A stretch of 64,000 nucleotides of DNA from Gnetum montanum (GCA_015680685.1 MNCI01000952.1:62879-126878), one strand, 5' to 3'. Shown: positions 1 through 13,086, numbered from the stretch's first letter. The notes: generated by a model not told the origin, from the sequence alone. Numbers and translations are program-made.

Positions 1-330
1 ATAAGGAATGCTACAATGATATAAAGAATTCTTGATCTTTATTTCCATCATGAATCGTGTCCAAGTATAATCCACTCAAATAAAGAAATTGGTCAATTTC
101 CAAACAACACACTATGGGCATTCGCTTATATCGCTAACTCTATGGAAATAAACTACAGGAGTCTACCTAAGGGTGGAATCAAAAGGTTTCAAATTGTGCA
201 CCCAAGCATTGTATTTATAGGACAACATACATCCCAAAACATCACATCAACAATGACATAGCATGGACCATGACATCGTATCTATGACATCATTACTATG
301 ATATTGTATTACAACAAAAATTGGTTTTAT
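1..330 (-). mobile_element. Partial LTR of the GATATC clan, cut by window start
   Basis: This stretch aligns by eye with the U3/R part of the minus-strand LTRs at 5417-6454 and 11179-12121. They share the block around a Gaataag/Tattgccactcaaataa-like segment, a reversed TATA (tttata) near 217, and decayed GATATC-type dyads beyond it. Only one end lies inside the window, so neither target-site duplication nor full length can be judged. Confidence 0.6.
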
Positions 331-339
331 CATACTTCT

Positions 340-1893
340 AACTTCTTCTTATTCTAAGCAAGCACATCAAGGAACTTACATTCTAAGCCACTATCCCCTA
401 GTACTTCTTAGTAAGGTGGTTATATTGTAATATAGTAATGATCTATATTATGCATTTGTAAAGTCCTTTACATTAATCTTATCATGTGTCTAGTCCCTAT
501 TTTTCTATCCTGGGTATTAAAGCTATGGGACTTACTTTACTCAATCTTAAGAAAATGATGAGGCATGTAGTGGTATTTTGTACATATATTGCCCTAGATT
601 TAGGAAGTATTTCACACATCTTATGCTTGTAGTCTACTGTGTTTGGTTATGGTTTGTGTCTTCTAAGTGTGCTCCCTTATCTATTATATCATACTTTTGG
701 TTTTTGTCCATGTCTTAAGCTTCTTATGACATTTCTAACCTTATTTAGGCATTTTAAGATCCTTTTGATATGTTTCTTTGGATTCGAAGTTTCATCTAAT
801 ATTAGCCTTGGTTTCTTGATAAGGAAAATGCATTGACTTCCTTGCATTAATGCATCCCTCCTATGTCAATGCCCTTACATCAACACACTCCATGCTTGCT
901 AGGTTTGAATACAAGTTTCAAAAGTGTTATCCGATTGGATAGGGCTATGTTGACAAACCTTTGTTGACTCTTGGGTGTTGAAAAACCTCCACTATTACAT
1001 TGTGAAAATGATAAATACTTAGGATGAGTTTTTACAGATATCTTAACATACTTAAACATTTTTATTTAGCTTTTGGCATTACGTTTCTATGAAGAGCTCT
1101 TCCTTACTTGGGTGAGTTGTTTTCTTTTCCTATTATGTGTGTATTTTGAGTCATCACTTTCAAAAATGCTAGTACTCTATGTCAGAGTGCTACCTTACTT
1201 ACATCACATAGAATCATTTGGTTGATATAGAGTCTAGTATTTGCATAGTGAATAAAGCTTATGATTTTTCCATGCTCCACCATTGATGACTTAAACATTA
1301 AAATATCCAACATATTTATTTAATTTTCATTTCATCAACCAACGATGATTCATCCTTATCCTAGGAGGTTATAACTATATGTAGGAAAACATGCCTTGTT
1401 AGTGGATCAAAGGTTGTTTTCCTCCAAACTGGAGGCCAAATAAATGTGGAGATCCTCACAAGTTCCATGCTATTATAACCATTACTAAAGAATTACATTG
1501 ACCTTCATTCCTTGTGTACTATTTCAAAGGATATGTAGGCTTGCAAGGGAGCTTCAGGTTTGATGATCGAGCCAGCACCCTTCTCTTTGAGAGTGAGGTT
1601 TATGGCTAAATGTGTTATAGAGTAGGAACATGTCTTAGCTCAATTGTGAGAATGTTATCTCTTGTGTTTGTGTGTGCTCATTATGGTCATGCATGTGTAT
1701 GTCATGTTGGTCATGTCTCATATATGATTTCATGTAGCATATTGGATACACTCATAACCCATGGACTAACAGGTGTTATGCACTTATGTTATGCATGCAA
1801 GTTCTGTTAACATTTTTATGCAATTCATCTTAGGTCTTCTTAAGGACATCTAACTGGTTTTGGATAGTGCTTCACCAAAGCAATGTTGTTACA
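340..1893 (+). mobile_element. LTR of family X, followed by its primer-binding site
   Basis: A long non-coding AT-rich block is repeated, in reverse orientation and diverged, at 21500-22780. Its right end is set by the primer-binding site at 1896-1907. The left end is not resolved and overlaps the edge of the previous LTR. Short ORFs inside it (for example 639-836) are also matched in the reverse copy, but only as diverged repeat sequence, so they are not called as genes. Confidence 0.65.
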
Positions 1894-1895
1894 CT

Positions 1896-1907
1896 TGGTA
1901 TTGGAGC
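1896..1907 (+). promoter_or_regulatory. Primer-binding site, initiator tRNA-Met type
   Basis: TGGTATTGGAGC differs at two positions from the plant initiator tRNA-Met complement TGGTATCAGAGC. It lies two bases after the presumed LTR end. This marks the start of the internal region of the family X element. Confidence 0.7.
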
Positions 1908-2420
1908 CGTGGTTTACGATTTGAGGTTTTTGGTGATTCTTAGCATTTGATTCATGATCATGATTCATTGTTCATAACTTGTATGCTACAATGATGCATA
2001 AAACGAAGAGTAAAGGGAGCTAAAATCTTAGCAATACTCCTTCAAGTCCCAATCCTTACAATGGAGCAACTGGAGATGGTAGTAGGGGTAGTCATGGGCA
2101 TGAGGAGATGTACCATGATGCAAATGTATATGAGGATATTGAGATGACTAATGAGAAGGATTTTGATGAATCTCTTGAAAGTATAACTTGAACTAGCAAC
2201 CTCTTACTTGCAAATCCTTGTCAAAGAATGAGGTAACTACTTGAGCCATATCTCATAGCTCATTATCTTGTTAGACAAAGGGTCATCAACTTGATTTATA
2301 CTTGAAGCATTATTATATTTCTCTATAATTTTTCTAATCTATTAGATTGATTATATGTCTTGGAGTAGTGTTCCTCTTATTAAATTACTTCAAGTTGACA
2401 TAATCACCCACTTTTGTTGA
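1908..2420 (+). pseudogene. Truncated leader and gag start of the family X element
   Basis: After the primer-binding site there is a leader and a short Met-initiated reading frame near 1992, rich in Asn, Ser, Gly and Glu. It is broken by stops. The stretch ends against the 3' end of the LINE that begins near 2430, so only the first few hundred internal bases survive. No protein domain is recognisable. Confidence 0.4.
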
Positions 2421-2429
2421 AAACTAGAA

Positions 2430-5416
2430 ATTGAACATTTTTATTATGTCTAGAAAATCACAAAGGATTTGTTGGATAGTTACAAAGGCTCAACATATAT
2501 TCAAAGAAAGTTGAAAAAATCATTTATGTAATGCCCCAAATAGATAAGGTCAATTTGAAAAAAAACAACCAACATATTACAATTAATATTATAATTCATT
2601 ATAATTTGAGCTAGTGATGGACAAAATAAAAAGATATGTTCTTCATCCTTTATGCTTTGTTTGCACAATCTACAAATATACTCTTCTCTTAGTAAACTAA
2701 TCCAACAACCTATCTCAACAAAGAGATGATGGGAGCTCATTCTTGCTCTAGTAATTTGATTTCTTAAATGAATAGAAATAGCTAAGAATAGATACTTTTG
2801 AGTACTAGATAACAAGCCTTCTCTAACAAAATGTAAATAAAATTACCTTTTTCCCAATGTTTTTAACCAAACTCTAACCAATTCTTTTTCTTTTATAGTC
2901 TTCTAGAAGAACCTTCCATGTGACTTAACTTCTAAGTATAAGTAATAAATTAACAATGGGCTTCAACTTCAAGAGGAAGCAAAACTTCCTTTAGAAGTAA
3001 GATATCATAAGAAGTCTATATTCTCATTTAAAACTCACATACAAGAAACTATTTTTGAACATGCTTTAATTTTTTGTAATTATGTGTAGAAAGAGAAGGC
3101 CCCTATGTAACACACCCATATAATAATACAATTTGAACAAGATTGTGAAAATGTTTATTTTTGATTTCCCATGCTAGAATTTATTTTCAACTACAATTAT
3201 TTCTTAGAGTAAATAGAGCTTACAGGCCACTTGAAACCTTTAAGAAATAGGGGTATTCCAACTATAATTACTTGCACATTCAACTCCCAAATATTTATAA
3301 GATTCACATATATCAAGTTTTTCCCCAAGAAAAAAATCATAATTTTTATTTCTAGTACTACAAACTAGAATTTTTGTCTTATCAATATTAACTTTCATAC
3401 TAGAATGGTTGCAATAGTCATGGAGAAAAGATTTGAGCATATAATTTAATCCTATGGTTGATTTTATAATCAGGACCATATAATCTATAAAGAGAAGCAT
3501 GTTCAAAAATTATCCATTCACTCTCACAACATGATTAGAGGCATTTTGCATCCCTTCATGTAATTCATCTATAAATATGCCAAAAATGGTAGAGGAAAAA
3601 GGACAATCTTATTTAAATCCTACTAAAGTATTTATAATTATTCCTTATCTATTAAGATTATCTTCAATAAGAATGTTAACCATCTCATAGATTCTTTTAG
3701 CAATAGAAAGAAGATTTTGCGGAATGTTAATGTGATCCAATCTCTTCCAAAGTTTATCTCAAGCAACAAAATCATAAACCTTGTAAAAATCAACAAAATA
3801 AATAAAAGTACTATGATTGGATCATTTTTCTTCTTTACACAATAACACAAAGTTATCAAATGGTCTACAATAGAATGATTTCTCTTGAAGCTTGCTTGTA
3901 ACTAAGTATAAAAACCTTGCAGTTTTGCCCATGAACTAATTTCATTTTCTACAATAGTACTCGAAATCTTAGTGAACATTAAATTAATTGTAATTAATTG
4001 ATAATTATAAATATTTGTCCTATCTACCTTTTTAAAAGTAAGACTGCTTAACTAAAATACCAAGAGCAATCCAAATCATGCTAAATCCCTTTCTTCATAA
4101 GGTTGCAAGCAATTTTCCATACCAATGGACCATCCCATTTAAGAAGCTTTGCATCTAATCCAATACTATTAACACATTTCCCAAAAGTTAACCTTTGAAT
4201 TTCTATAGAGACATCATTAATAGATAACTTAAGAACACTAGAGTTATCTTGCATAGTAGAGGGAGCCTCTTGATCAAAAATGTTATTGAAGAATCTCTAA
4301 ATATTAGATAAGAAAAATCCCACATATTTTTTTGTCTATCTCGAAAGAGATTTTAAAATCTTTGTGGATTATATTTAAGCTCACTCATCATTTTTTCCTG
4401 CCCTCCTTTAATTAATTTCCTTTTTTTGAAATAAAATAATATTTATACAATTCTTCATCATTGAAACATCAAAATGTGAAGCTAAAACATCTTTGCAAGT
4501 TATCAAACAATCCACATCAAACCAAGGCTCTCTACAAGCAGGCCTCTTCTTAATATGCATTTGAGCAGCTGTAGATAAAAGAACATTAGTCAAATCCATC
4601 TCCTTGTCATTATTAACTAACATATTAGTCACTTGTATTTAAAAATCTTAATGAATGTCTTTTGTGAGACAACGAGTTCTACATTTCTTGTAGTAAATAT
4701 GACAAATTAAAGTAACAATAGTGAATTTTACATAATCATAAAGAGATTGGGAAATTTTTTCTCCTATTTGAAAATATTTCACTACATCTATAATATTATA
4801 AGTAGACAAGAGAGGATTAATGCACAAGTTACCTTAGTATCCAATAAAGGTAAAATAAGAGGAGGAAGAAAATTTGTTGATGCCATTAAGAATTAAAAAT
4901 TCATGGCAATGACCTTATTTTAAAAAATGAATATCTGTTTGATTGGTAATAAGATCAGCAAATGATCTTTTGGGAACTAAAAAGTGCTCTTTGTTAAACT
5001 TTCATTAAGGATTCGAAACAAGTCTATAATAAGCTTTATTATATTTTATCAAACACAACCATTAAAATCCCCACAAAGAAAAATTATACTAAGCCTGAAC
5101 AATTTTCAATATCTTCACCCAAGTATTGAAAAGGGTGCTTTCATGAAAGATAAGTAGAATTATAAATAGAAGAATTCCTTAGAGAAAAATAACAAAAGGT
5201 AGTATAAAGAACCTCTGAAATGCCTAAAACTTTAACCCACAAATATTGATTACTATCATTAACTTGTTGTGCCATAATGGAATGATCTCTAGACTTTCTA
5301 ATTAAATAAGTAATACTACTAGAAGATCTAGGCCTTGCCTTGGAATGCTTATTTCTAACAAAAATGATATGAAAGCTTGAAATGAATATGGTTAAAGAAT
5401 TTTCATCTTCCCAAAT
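2430..5416 (-). pseudogene. LINE ORF2 remnant (endonuclease and reverse transcriptase)
   Basis: This is a decayed non-LTR retrotransposon read on the minus strand. From 5416 downward the translation resembles the middle of an APE-like endonuclease, with fragments such as VNDSNQYLWVKVLGIS. Near 3506-3240 comes the reverse-transcriptase core: the expected FADD-type catalytic box has become FIDYMV, followed by a block ending in SYKYLGVE, which is typical of LINE RTs. The tail (2815-2500) has WISLLREEYICRLC followed by CPSL, a C-terminal Cys/His-type region. Frameshifts and stops are abundant, so it is not functional. The 5' end is cut at 5416 by a Gypsy insertion, and the missing N-terminus continues at 12122. 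A second, shorter copy of the 3' half lies at 24824-25885. Confidence 0.75.
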
Positions 5417-6454
5417 GATGAGCAACAAGGTACCCCTACACCCAACCATATGAATCACAAGCGTTCACGCACGATTCGATAGAATTCTGTGGATGGGACT
5501 AGTTGTGGCATCTAGATTGTTATGTCTTAATCATAGTTCATTGCCTTCCCACTTGGACTAGTCGTAGCTTTGTCACGTATGGTTGGGTCCAGAATGAGGC
5601 ATATCATAATTGAAGTTTTTCGACCTTATGCTACTCCTAATGATAATGAAGAAATAAATTATTTAAGCTAATTAACAATTGAAAGNAACCTTATGCTACT
5701 CCTAATGATAATGAAGAAATAAATTATTTAAGCTAATTAACAATTGAAAGTAAAGTCTAAACTAGCTTATGGACGATGAGTGTCCATTCCCAACTTGTTG
5801 TACACATCTTCAACCCATGTATCCACTACTAGGATTACAAGTACTATGCTACTAGGAAAACCAAGCAATAATGCTACTAGGTTATCAAGTGAATACATGT
5901 TTATGCTCAAAACTAGTCACACTCATTCTAGCAACTCATTAATATGCATGGAAATGTAAATATTAACTAAGTACATGAAAAGTAAATCTAATCTAAGTCA
6001 AAGTGTTGCAATGAATAAGAATCAATCTTGATCTTATTGTTGTTCATGGAATGTGTCTAGGTACATTGCCACTCAAATAAGACATCATACAACTAACTCA
6101 AATCCACACTATGGGCACTCACTGACTATATTCTATGACTACAAAACAAAATTGCAAGAGTTCGGCTAGTCTATTGATAAAACTTATGCCAAACCATGAG
6201 CCCAAGCACTGTATTTATAGACTGGCACACATCCCATGATATTGGATATCTGACATCGCATCTTGGCCCCCGATATTGAAGTTGACAAAAATTAACTTTT
6301 TATTCAAATAGATGCGATGGCATGCATCGAGGCATTTGTGTCAACATGGTCATGTCAATGTAGCCAACAGATGCAATGACATGTGTCAAGGCATCTACAT
6401 TAAGGCATCTACCTTGACACAACTGCATCAACACAACCAACTGATGCTTCATCA
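5417..6454 (-). repeat. 3' LTR of the nested Gypsy element
   Basis: It begins tgatgag at 5417 and ends catca at 6454, the inverted terminal motif of this LTR clan. A reversed TATA (tttata) lies near 6216, with degraded GATATC dyads just beyond it (6238-6290). It contains a 63-bp exact duplication around the single N at 5686, so the true length is about 970 bp. Confidence 0.75.
5686..5686. other. Single-N assembly join with 63-bp duplicated flank
   Basis: Bases 5623-5685 recur exactly at 5688-5750 on the other side of one N. Corresponding LTRs elsewhere in the window have one copy. This looks like two overlapping contig ends joined without collapsing the overlap. Confidence 0.85.
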
Positions 6455-8700
6455 TACCATCACAACCAAGTAAAAACACATCCTTGAGTTAATAAGATAG
6501 GATTGAGCTTTCTTTATAAAAAATTGGGAATGATGGGATTATTGACTTATGTTAACTACTGATTGACTCTGAGTGCCACATTACAAAATTTTATTCAAGT
6601 GGATGCATACAAAATGAAAAAGTGACAAAAAAACTAGACAAACATTGAAGATTACAAACTTTGTAGAGGTCTTCAAGAATCCACTGAAGATTATTCTTCT
6701 TGTTACCGCTAGCAGTGGCAACCTTCCAACATTGACTGTTATGTCGATGCTTCTTTGGTTATGCAGAACATTCTTGAAGGATGGACTAAAATTTCTTCTC
6801 ATCATCCCATGGATCTAGCAAACATGCAAAGTTTGAGCTACTATTTTGTATGTGCTATGATTTGCCCATGGGCATATCCTCCGTTGTCACCCTCTTGGCT
6901 TCCTTTTCATGCCTTGGCAAAATATTTTCCTCTTTAGGCATTTATTTTAGCATCACCTGTAGTCACTAAAGAATCAACATTAGTTTTGGTAAATTTTTTC
7001 TTAATAATCAACCCTTTTTAGATCCCTTAGTTTGTGTTTAAGCACAAGGCTATTACAGCATACTATGCCCAAGGCTATGAGGTAACTAAAATCATCAAGG
7101 TGTTCACATTATTTTAATCAATTACTATTAGTTACCATGAAGTTCAAAAATAGGATGTTAGAAAAATTTTAAAGTGGTCAGCCCTAGCCCCCATTACTAA
7201 TGAACATAACTCTGGAAGAACATAAGTTTTCAAACAATTGAAACCAAAAGTCTAATTTAGAAGATGGCCAAGAAATATTAATGGATGTGGAAAGAGAAAA
7301 GCAGGAAAAATTAATGAAACAGACGAGAAGTAGTCCCAAAATCATGCATAAATTCAGAGAAACCATCACTGATGTTCTGGAAGGTTTGAAGGTTAGTTCA
7401 AAGTCATGATCAACAAAAGTTATGCTCCCAAAGTAGGCTTCTGCCATAATGCCCTTGCATAACGACTTCTATAAATGTTCGTGGGCACCCTAGAAGTTAA
7501 ATGTAGATCATGCCTTTATTCTAAACAACACACAACTGTCATGGTTAGGATGTTGCACTATACTATACAAAACCAAAAGGCTCATAATCGCATGTAGTAG
7601 TGAGGTGAATAATGGGATGAGAAGGGATTGCAAAGATCAGGATGTAAGGTACTTGACCATGTCCATAATAGGTTCTTGTGAAAAATGTTATTAAAATGAT
7701 CAACATACCCATCTATCCAAGTTTAGACCAATTCCACACCATGAACAATGACCTCGCATTGATGTGTTTCTTCCTGTCAACCACCATGAGTCCATAACCA
7801 CCTCAAAAAATAATCATCACTCCAAAAAGAGAAGAAAAGAGAAGGAAGGAAGGGCCTTAGTTTGAGGGGCACCTTCAAGCATGGGTAACATGTCTTTCCA
7901 ACCCCATAACCAGTGCTTATAGCCCATTATTGTGTCTAAGGGATGTGCTTTGAATTTCCATTATTGTGTTGTTTTTATTTTTTGTTTTTTGTTTCTTTCT
8001 TTCTTTTTGGAATTTTAATTTTTTTGATTTTTTTAAATAGAAACTACACCATGCAAAGACAAAGCTTCCTTTTTGTTGGTTGATGAAGGAGTGATGATAC
8101 GTTCTAAGAGAAGTTATAAACCACATGAAGGAAGTCAAGAAGAGAACCCAAGAAGTCTTCTTGAGGTCACACCTTTTGCCATTCTCACTTGGTCATTCCC
8201 TCTTTCTTCAAGGTATAATGATCATTGATTAATTTTAATTTCAAAAAATAAGAACCAAAATTTTTTCATCATAAAGACCTTTATTCAGAGAACTAGAGGG
8301 ATGGATGAGGTGGGCTCACTACTTTACACAATTACTTACCCAATCATCTTGATAAAATTGCATAAAGCCCCAACACATAGCCTTGACTTCTGCATCATGA
8401 CTTGGTGATTTTATTAACAAAAACATGAAATACATTCATAAAACATAAAGAGAATGACTCAAGAAAAGAGAAAAATATAAAGAAAGAAAAAGTATTAATA
8501 AATGAAAAACATATGAAGAATCAGAAAATTCTAGAATTAATAAGCAAATCAATTGCTTCCATGCACCTTTGAAATAGTTTTATATTCTCATTTTCAAGCC
8601 ACTAGGTGTCTTTTGGTTTAGTGGCTACTATGTAGACTAGCTTTTGCTCACACACTTGCTCCTAAACTTTATGGTGGATTGGTATAGGGGTTGTGTTAAT
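6455..8700 (-). other. Non-coding interior of the Gypsy element, no pol domain seen
   Basis: Between gag and the 3' LTR I find no reverse transcriptase, integrase or RNase H motif in any frame. Short frames (for example 7184-7447) are unrecognised. A low-complexity T-rich run occurs at 7968-8035. The sequence may be heavily decayed pol or a non-coding spacer. Confidence 0.5.
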
Positions 8701-8703
8701 GTT

Positions 8704-10978
8704 TCAAACTTCTAACCCACAACTACACCCTTTATCATTATTGGTAATGCATGGATTCTTTTGTCTCTCCAAAATGATAGGTTTATCATTTATTTCTTGT
8801 ATTGGAGTGGTAATGGATGTTGGATTTTGTGTATGATTAGTAGACATCATATTGTTGAGGAAGGTTGTTGCATTAGATTGGCCTTGTGCTAGTTTTAATG
8901 AGTTAGTAGGTTCATGAGTGTTGTGCTTATGTGTGGGAACCATCCTAAAGAAAGAATGTTTCCAAGATTTTGATGGAGATATATTGGCATTATCATTTTT
9001 GTGTATGTTCATAGCACAAGTGTCATTCTTTCATTGAGGTTGTGGTGCCAAACCTTCCTGTGTTGTTGGTGGTGACATATGGTGGAGAAAGTATGAGAAT
9101 ATTCAGGATATGACGAAGGATGAGAGGTGTGACATGGTGACCCCATGGAAGATGTTGCCGGATGATGACATTTAGGAGAGTGGTAGTAGTGATTTGAGGT
9201 AGAGGAAGTAGAAGTAGTTGGGAAAATAGTTTGTTGAATGTAATATCTATACAAGTTTAGTTGATAATAAGGGTAATGTTGGTTTGATGATGGCCTCCTC
9301 CACAACTGTGGGTTTTGCCACTACGTTGGATGATAGTGTTGAGACTAGTAAGAATTCCCTCTAGGATAGTATGGTTGGTTGTAGGACTATCTATAATTAC
9401 CTTGTGAGAAAGGTAAGTTCCTAGGCATTTACTTTTGTATGAACTTGGGATTCAATGCAAAAGCCCAATACTCATGTAGATGTAACATGACTAGGTAATA
9501 ACCCTTTGGATGGTCATATAGGCAAATGTCACATCCATCATCTTCTTTAGTGGTTGAGTCTACAGCCTCTTCTTTTACAATCATTTTCCCTTTTTATCGA
9601 TAAGTGTTCCTAGCCATTTCTTGGTTCTTTTTCCTTTTTTTATTGTGATCACTTAATTTGTTTTTCATTACTCTCTCCTTTATGTTTTCTACACAAGTTA
9701 TAACTTTCTCATGTATTCATTCTGACATCTTATCTAGCTTTGCTTCAAGCTCAATGATATACTTTTATATTCACAAGGTTTGCTATGAAATCACCTCATT
9801 AAAAGCTACCTCTTTTTCCTTATCATGGATATGGACCATCTTTTTTTGAAGAGTTGGGTCCTAGTTATTTTCCTCTACATTCTCTCATTTACATAGCTCT
9901 CCTTCTTCTTTTTCCACATGCTTGATTAGCCTTTGTATCTGATGAACTTTCAATTCATATAACTGACCTTGGACATAAATCCCAACGATCTCCCTCATTT
10001 CATTACAAAGCCCATCTATGATGTGGAAAAGTTTCTCTTTTTGAGAGAAATCATGGTCGAGACATCTATGTAGTGGTGAATAGTATGTATCCAAGGACAC
10101 ATCCAAGGGTTCATGCTTTTTTTGTTTTCACTCTTGGATTTGTTTTCTTAGGTTGGACACTCTCACACAGGTTTGGTATTTTTTGTTGAAAAGTTCCAAC
10201 ATTGTGGACCGCTAGTGCATGAAGCTTGGTTCCAATGATCTATACCAACTTTCAGCTTCGTATATTAGTTTCCTAGGGAAGAGCTTAAGCTTTTACCACT
10301 TATTTTTATTATTTTGCAAGGCACTGGAATCATGGAAGGCTTTTAAGTGATGTTGTGGATCAAAATTATAACCTCCCCTAAATTTAGAAATGTTGTTCAT
10401 GTTAAGCCATTTGATGCAGCTATTCCTTTGATGCCTTTGAGGTATTTTAACTACCTTCCTAATCTGTGTCATGCCCCTAGTAGCCAACAAGGGTTCATCT
10501 ATACCAAACAGGTCATGGTGATAATCTATATTTCTATTTGTATGGTTGTGATGATCTTGCCTATGCACATTTTGATGTTTTTGATTTTGCCCTTGGGTTC
10601 GATTTCTATCTTTATCTTAATCCCATAGTGGAGTTCTATCTCTATTCCTACGTTTGTCAGAACTAGACGTTGAAGATGAAGAGGAAGATGAGGAACTGGG
10701 AGAAATGTCATGGCTCCTATAGTTCTCCCCATGGTCCCTTGATTTATCTTTTCTGTCCTAGGCCTTAAGGCCCTCCTTGATATAGGACTTACTCCATCTC
10801 CTCTAGGATTATCTGCGTTAGGTGAACCTACTTCTTGAGTGTAGTAAGGATCTAAATGAGCATAGGAAACCCCTACTTGAGGTTGTTCACTCCAATTTTC
10901 TTTAGTATATATATTATCATTTCTCCTATGAGTGCTTTCATCATGTGATGCAATCTTGGCCCTATGTGAAGAAGACAT
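8704..10978 (-). pseudogene. Gypsy gag remnant
   Basis: Reading down from 10978, the frame starts MSSSHRAKIASHDEST and passes through an Arg/Ser-rich segment. It reaches the capsid-like part containing EPLLATRG and FRGGYNFDPQHHLKAF, matching the plus-strand gag at 26770-28690 (EPLLATRS, FSGGYDLDPHQHLQAF). A zinc-knuckle-like CX2CX3HX4C segment lies near 9490-9545, followed by a Pro/Ser/His-rich tail (9305-9009). At least four frame changes are needed, so the gene is dead. The N-terminal part also carries a 67-bp assembly duplication around 10980. The same gag, truncated, is present in copy 2 at 39790-40860. Confidence 0.75.
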
Positions 10979-10979
10979 G

Positions 10980-10980
10980 N
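10980..10980. other. Single-N assembly join with 67-bp duplicated flank
   Basis: Bases 10913-10979 are repeated exactly at 10981-11047. The N sits between the two copies. An uncollapsed contig overlap is the simplest explanation. Confidence 0.85.
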
Positions 10981-11156
10981 ATTATCATTTCTCCTATGAG
11001 TGCTTTCATCATGTGATGCAATCTTGGCCCTATGTGAAGAAGACATGATTTTACCTAATAATGTGTGTGACTTAAAATATTAATATTTTCTAAGAGATAG
11101 ATCGTTAATACCTTTACAACGATCATGTATAATATAACTAATCTAGATAAATAGTA

Positions 11157-11178
11157 CCATCCCCAACAATAGTGCCAA
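11157..11178 (-). promoter_or_regulatory. Primer-binding site, tRNA-Asp type
   Basis: On the minus strand, directly after the LTR end, the sequence TGGCACTATTGTTGGGGAT resembles the complement of plant tRNA-Asp (TGGCGCCGTTGCCGGGGAT), with changes mostly of the CpG-decay kind. The equivalent site in copy 2 (just below 40997) is closer to the consensus: TGGAACCGTTGCTAGGGAT. Confidence 0.75.
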
Positions 11179-12121
11179 TGATGAGTAGCAAGGTACCCTA
11201 TACCCAACCATACAAATCACAAGCGTTCATGCACGATCTAGTTAAATTCCATGGATGGGACTTGTTGTGGCATCTAGATTCTTATGTCTTGATCGCAGTT
11301 CACTATCTTCCCACTTGGACTAGTGATAGCTTGTCACATATGGTTTAGTCCAAAGTGAGGCATATGATAATTGATGTTATTTGGCCTTACACTACTCCTA
11401 ATGATAATGAAGAAATAAATTATTTAAGCTAATTAATGATGGAAAGTAAATTCTAAACTAGCCTATGGATGATGAATGTTCATTCTCAGCTTGTCGTACA
11501 CATCTTGAACAAACATATACACTACTAAGATTACCATGCACTATGCTACTAGGTGAACCAAGTAATGACACTACTAGGATTACCAAGAGAATACATGTTT
11601 ACACTCAAAACTAGTCACATTCATTTTGCGAACTCATTAATATGCATGGAAATGTAAATATTAACTAAGTACATGAAAAGTAAATTGCATGGAAAGTAAA
11701 TCTAATCTAAGTCAAAGTGCTACAATGAATAAGAATCAATCTCAATCTTATTGTCATTCATGGAATTTGTCCAAGTACATTGCCACTCGAATAAGATGCC
11801 ATACAACTAACTCATATCCACACTACGAGTGCTCACTAACTATTCTCTAAGACTACAGAACAAAACTACAAGAGTTCAACTACTTTATTGACAAAGCTTA
11901 TGCCAAACTATAAGACCAAGCGTTACATTTATAGATCAACACACATCCTGTGATATTGGATATCCAACATTGCATCTTGGCCCAATATTAGATATCTGAT
12001 ATCAAAGCTAACAAAATTTAACTTTTTATTCAAACAGATGCAACAACACGCATCAAGGCATCTACATCGAGGCATTTGCCTCAACATGGCTATGTCAATG
12101 TAGCCAATCGATGCTTCATCA
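11179..12121 (-). repeat. 5' LTR of the nested Gypsy element
   Basis: This is a 943-bp LTR with tgatgag and catca ends. It is duplicated in copy 2 at 40997-41911. A reversed TATA lies near 11927-11933, and several GATATC/GATATT dyads follow at 11951-12004. Confidence 0.75.
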
Positions 12122-13086
12122 TCAAGTTTCAGCAAAAATAAATAAATCAAAATCATTGAAGAAATGACTAGTATCTAAAGTGGCCACTTTATTATCTAGT
12201 GAACCTTCAACATTAAGGAAACCATATGTCATAGAAGAAAATCCCTATTTTGGGGAATATGACCTTTCCTTGATGACTACAACCTATGTATAATTCAAGT
12301 AAGCAATTTTACCTTTAACCCAAGCTTGTTTATCTTTCTGTCATTCTTCTTGTTTTTTTTCTTTTTGCATACTCTTCTTTAATCAAATCTTCATTAATCC
12401 AAATCTTCTATGCTTTCAAGATGCTTCTATTATTCCAAACCTTATCTCTTCCATGGTAGTCAAAAAAACTTAACAAGAATATATGAAGGTTTATTCTCCT
12501 TAGGACTAAGTCTGTTTACACTAATGATCAAGGTAGAAGAAATGTGCATTTCTTTTGTAAAGAAATCTAGCATAACTTGTAAAAGAACCTCACCCTATTC
12601 TTTAGGAATTCCCACAATTTAAAGATTTTGAATCTTGTCATGTTTTTTTCATCTTTATGCATTTTCTTAGTAACTACTTCTAAGCCTAAGTGAGCACTTG
12701 TTATTTTTAATTTAAGGCAATCCAACTTTCACTACAAAGTATCCACATTAGTCTAAACTTGAGTTGTTTCAACATTTGATAGTGAATCTTTCAACTCTAC
12801 AGTAGTTGAAATAGTTTGTACCTTTTTTACCACAACATCAACCATGGATTTCAATTATACAATCCTTGATGCTATGGAGTTTAAAGTTGTAATGTTATTT
12901 TATTCCTCTTATGAAATCATAAATCTTGCCATTAGAACCCTACTTCTTGGACATCCCCAAACTTAAAATCAAATATGTTACTTTCTACTAATCTTTAACA
13001 TACAAATGGGTCAAAACTCTAACAATTGCTTCTTTAAAAAGTTTTCTACCTAAGTTATCACATCTATGATCCACCATAAGCATTTT
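12122..13086 (-). pseudogene. LINE ORF1 (RRM/CTD type) and start of the ORF2 endonuclease
   Basis: Minus-strand translation gives, with frame changes, a coiled-coil-like stretch, then an RRM-like block (pieces FFTKEMHISS, SPKENKPSYILVKFF), then KVWNNRSILK and KIWINEDLIKEEYAKR. The last resembles the C-terminal domain of L1-type ORF1 proteins. It ends with FLNVEGSLDNKV and FFNDFDLFIFAET, the N-terminal strand and catalytic Glu region of an APE endonuclease. The reading stops at the Gypsy insertion and resumes at 5416. Homologous fragments occur at 41912-42733 and 60827-61128. All copies carry stops. The domain calls are by eye. Confidence 0.65.

Larger units (their letters stand above)
5417..12121 (-). 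mobile_element. Ty3/Gypsy element with gag only, nested in the LINE
   Basis: Two related LTRs (5417-6454 and 11179-12121) flank a gag-bearing internal region read on the minus strand. The primer-binding site next to the upstream LTR fits tRNA-Asp, as in Athila/Tat-type plant Gypsy elements. No protease, reverse transcriptase or integrase is visible between gag and the 3' LTR, so the copy is non-autonomous or deleted. Flanking bases are ccaaa on the left and tcaag on the right; the duplicated copy reads ccaag, so a mutated 5-bp target duplication is likely. Removing the element joins LINE endonuclease residues on both sides. The internal length is inflated by two small assembly duplications at the Ns at 5686 and 10980. 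Confidence 0.75.

Noticed and set aside
10347-10628. 93-codon plus-strand frame
   Set aside because: It is the antisense shadow of the Gypsy gag remnant.
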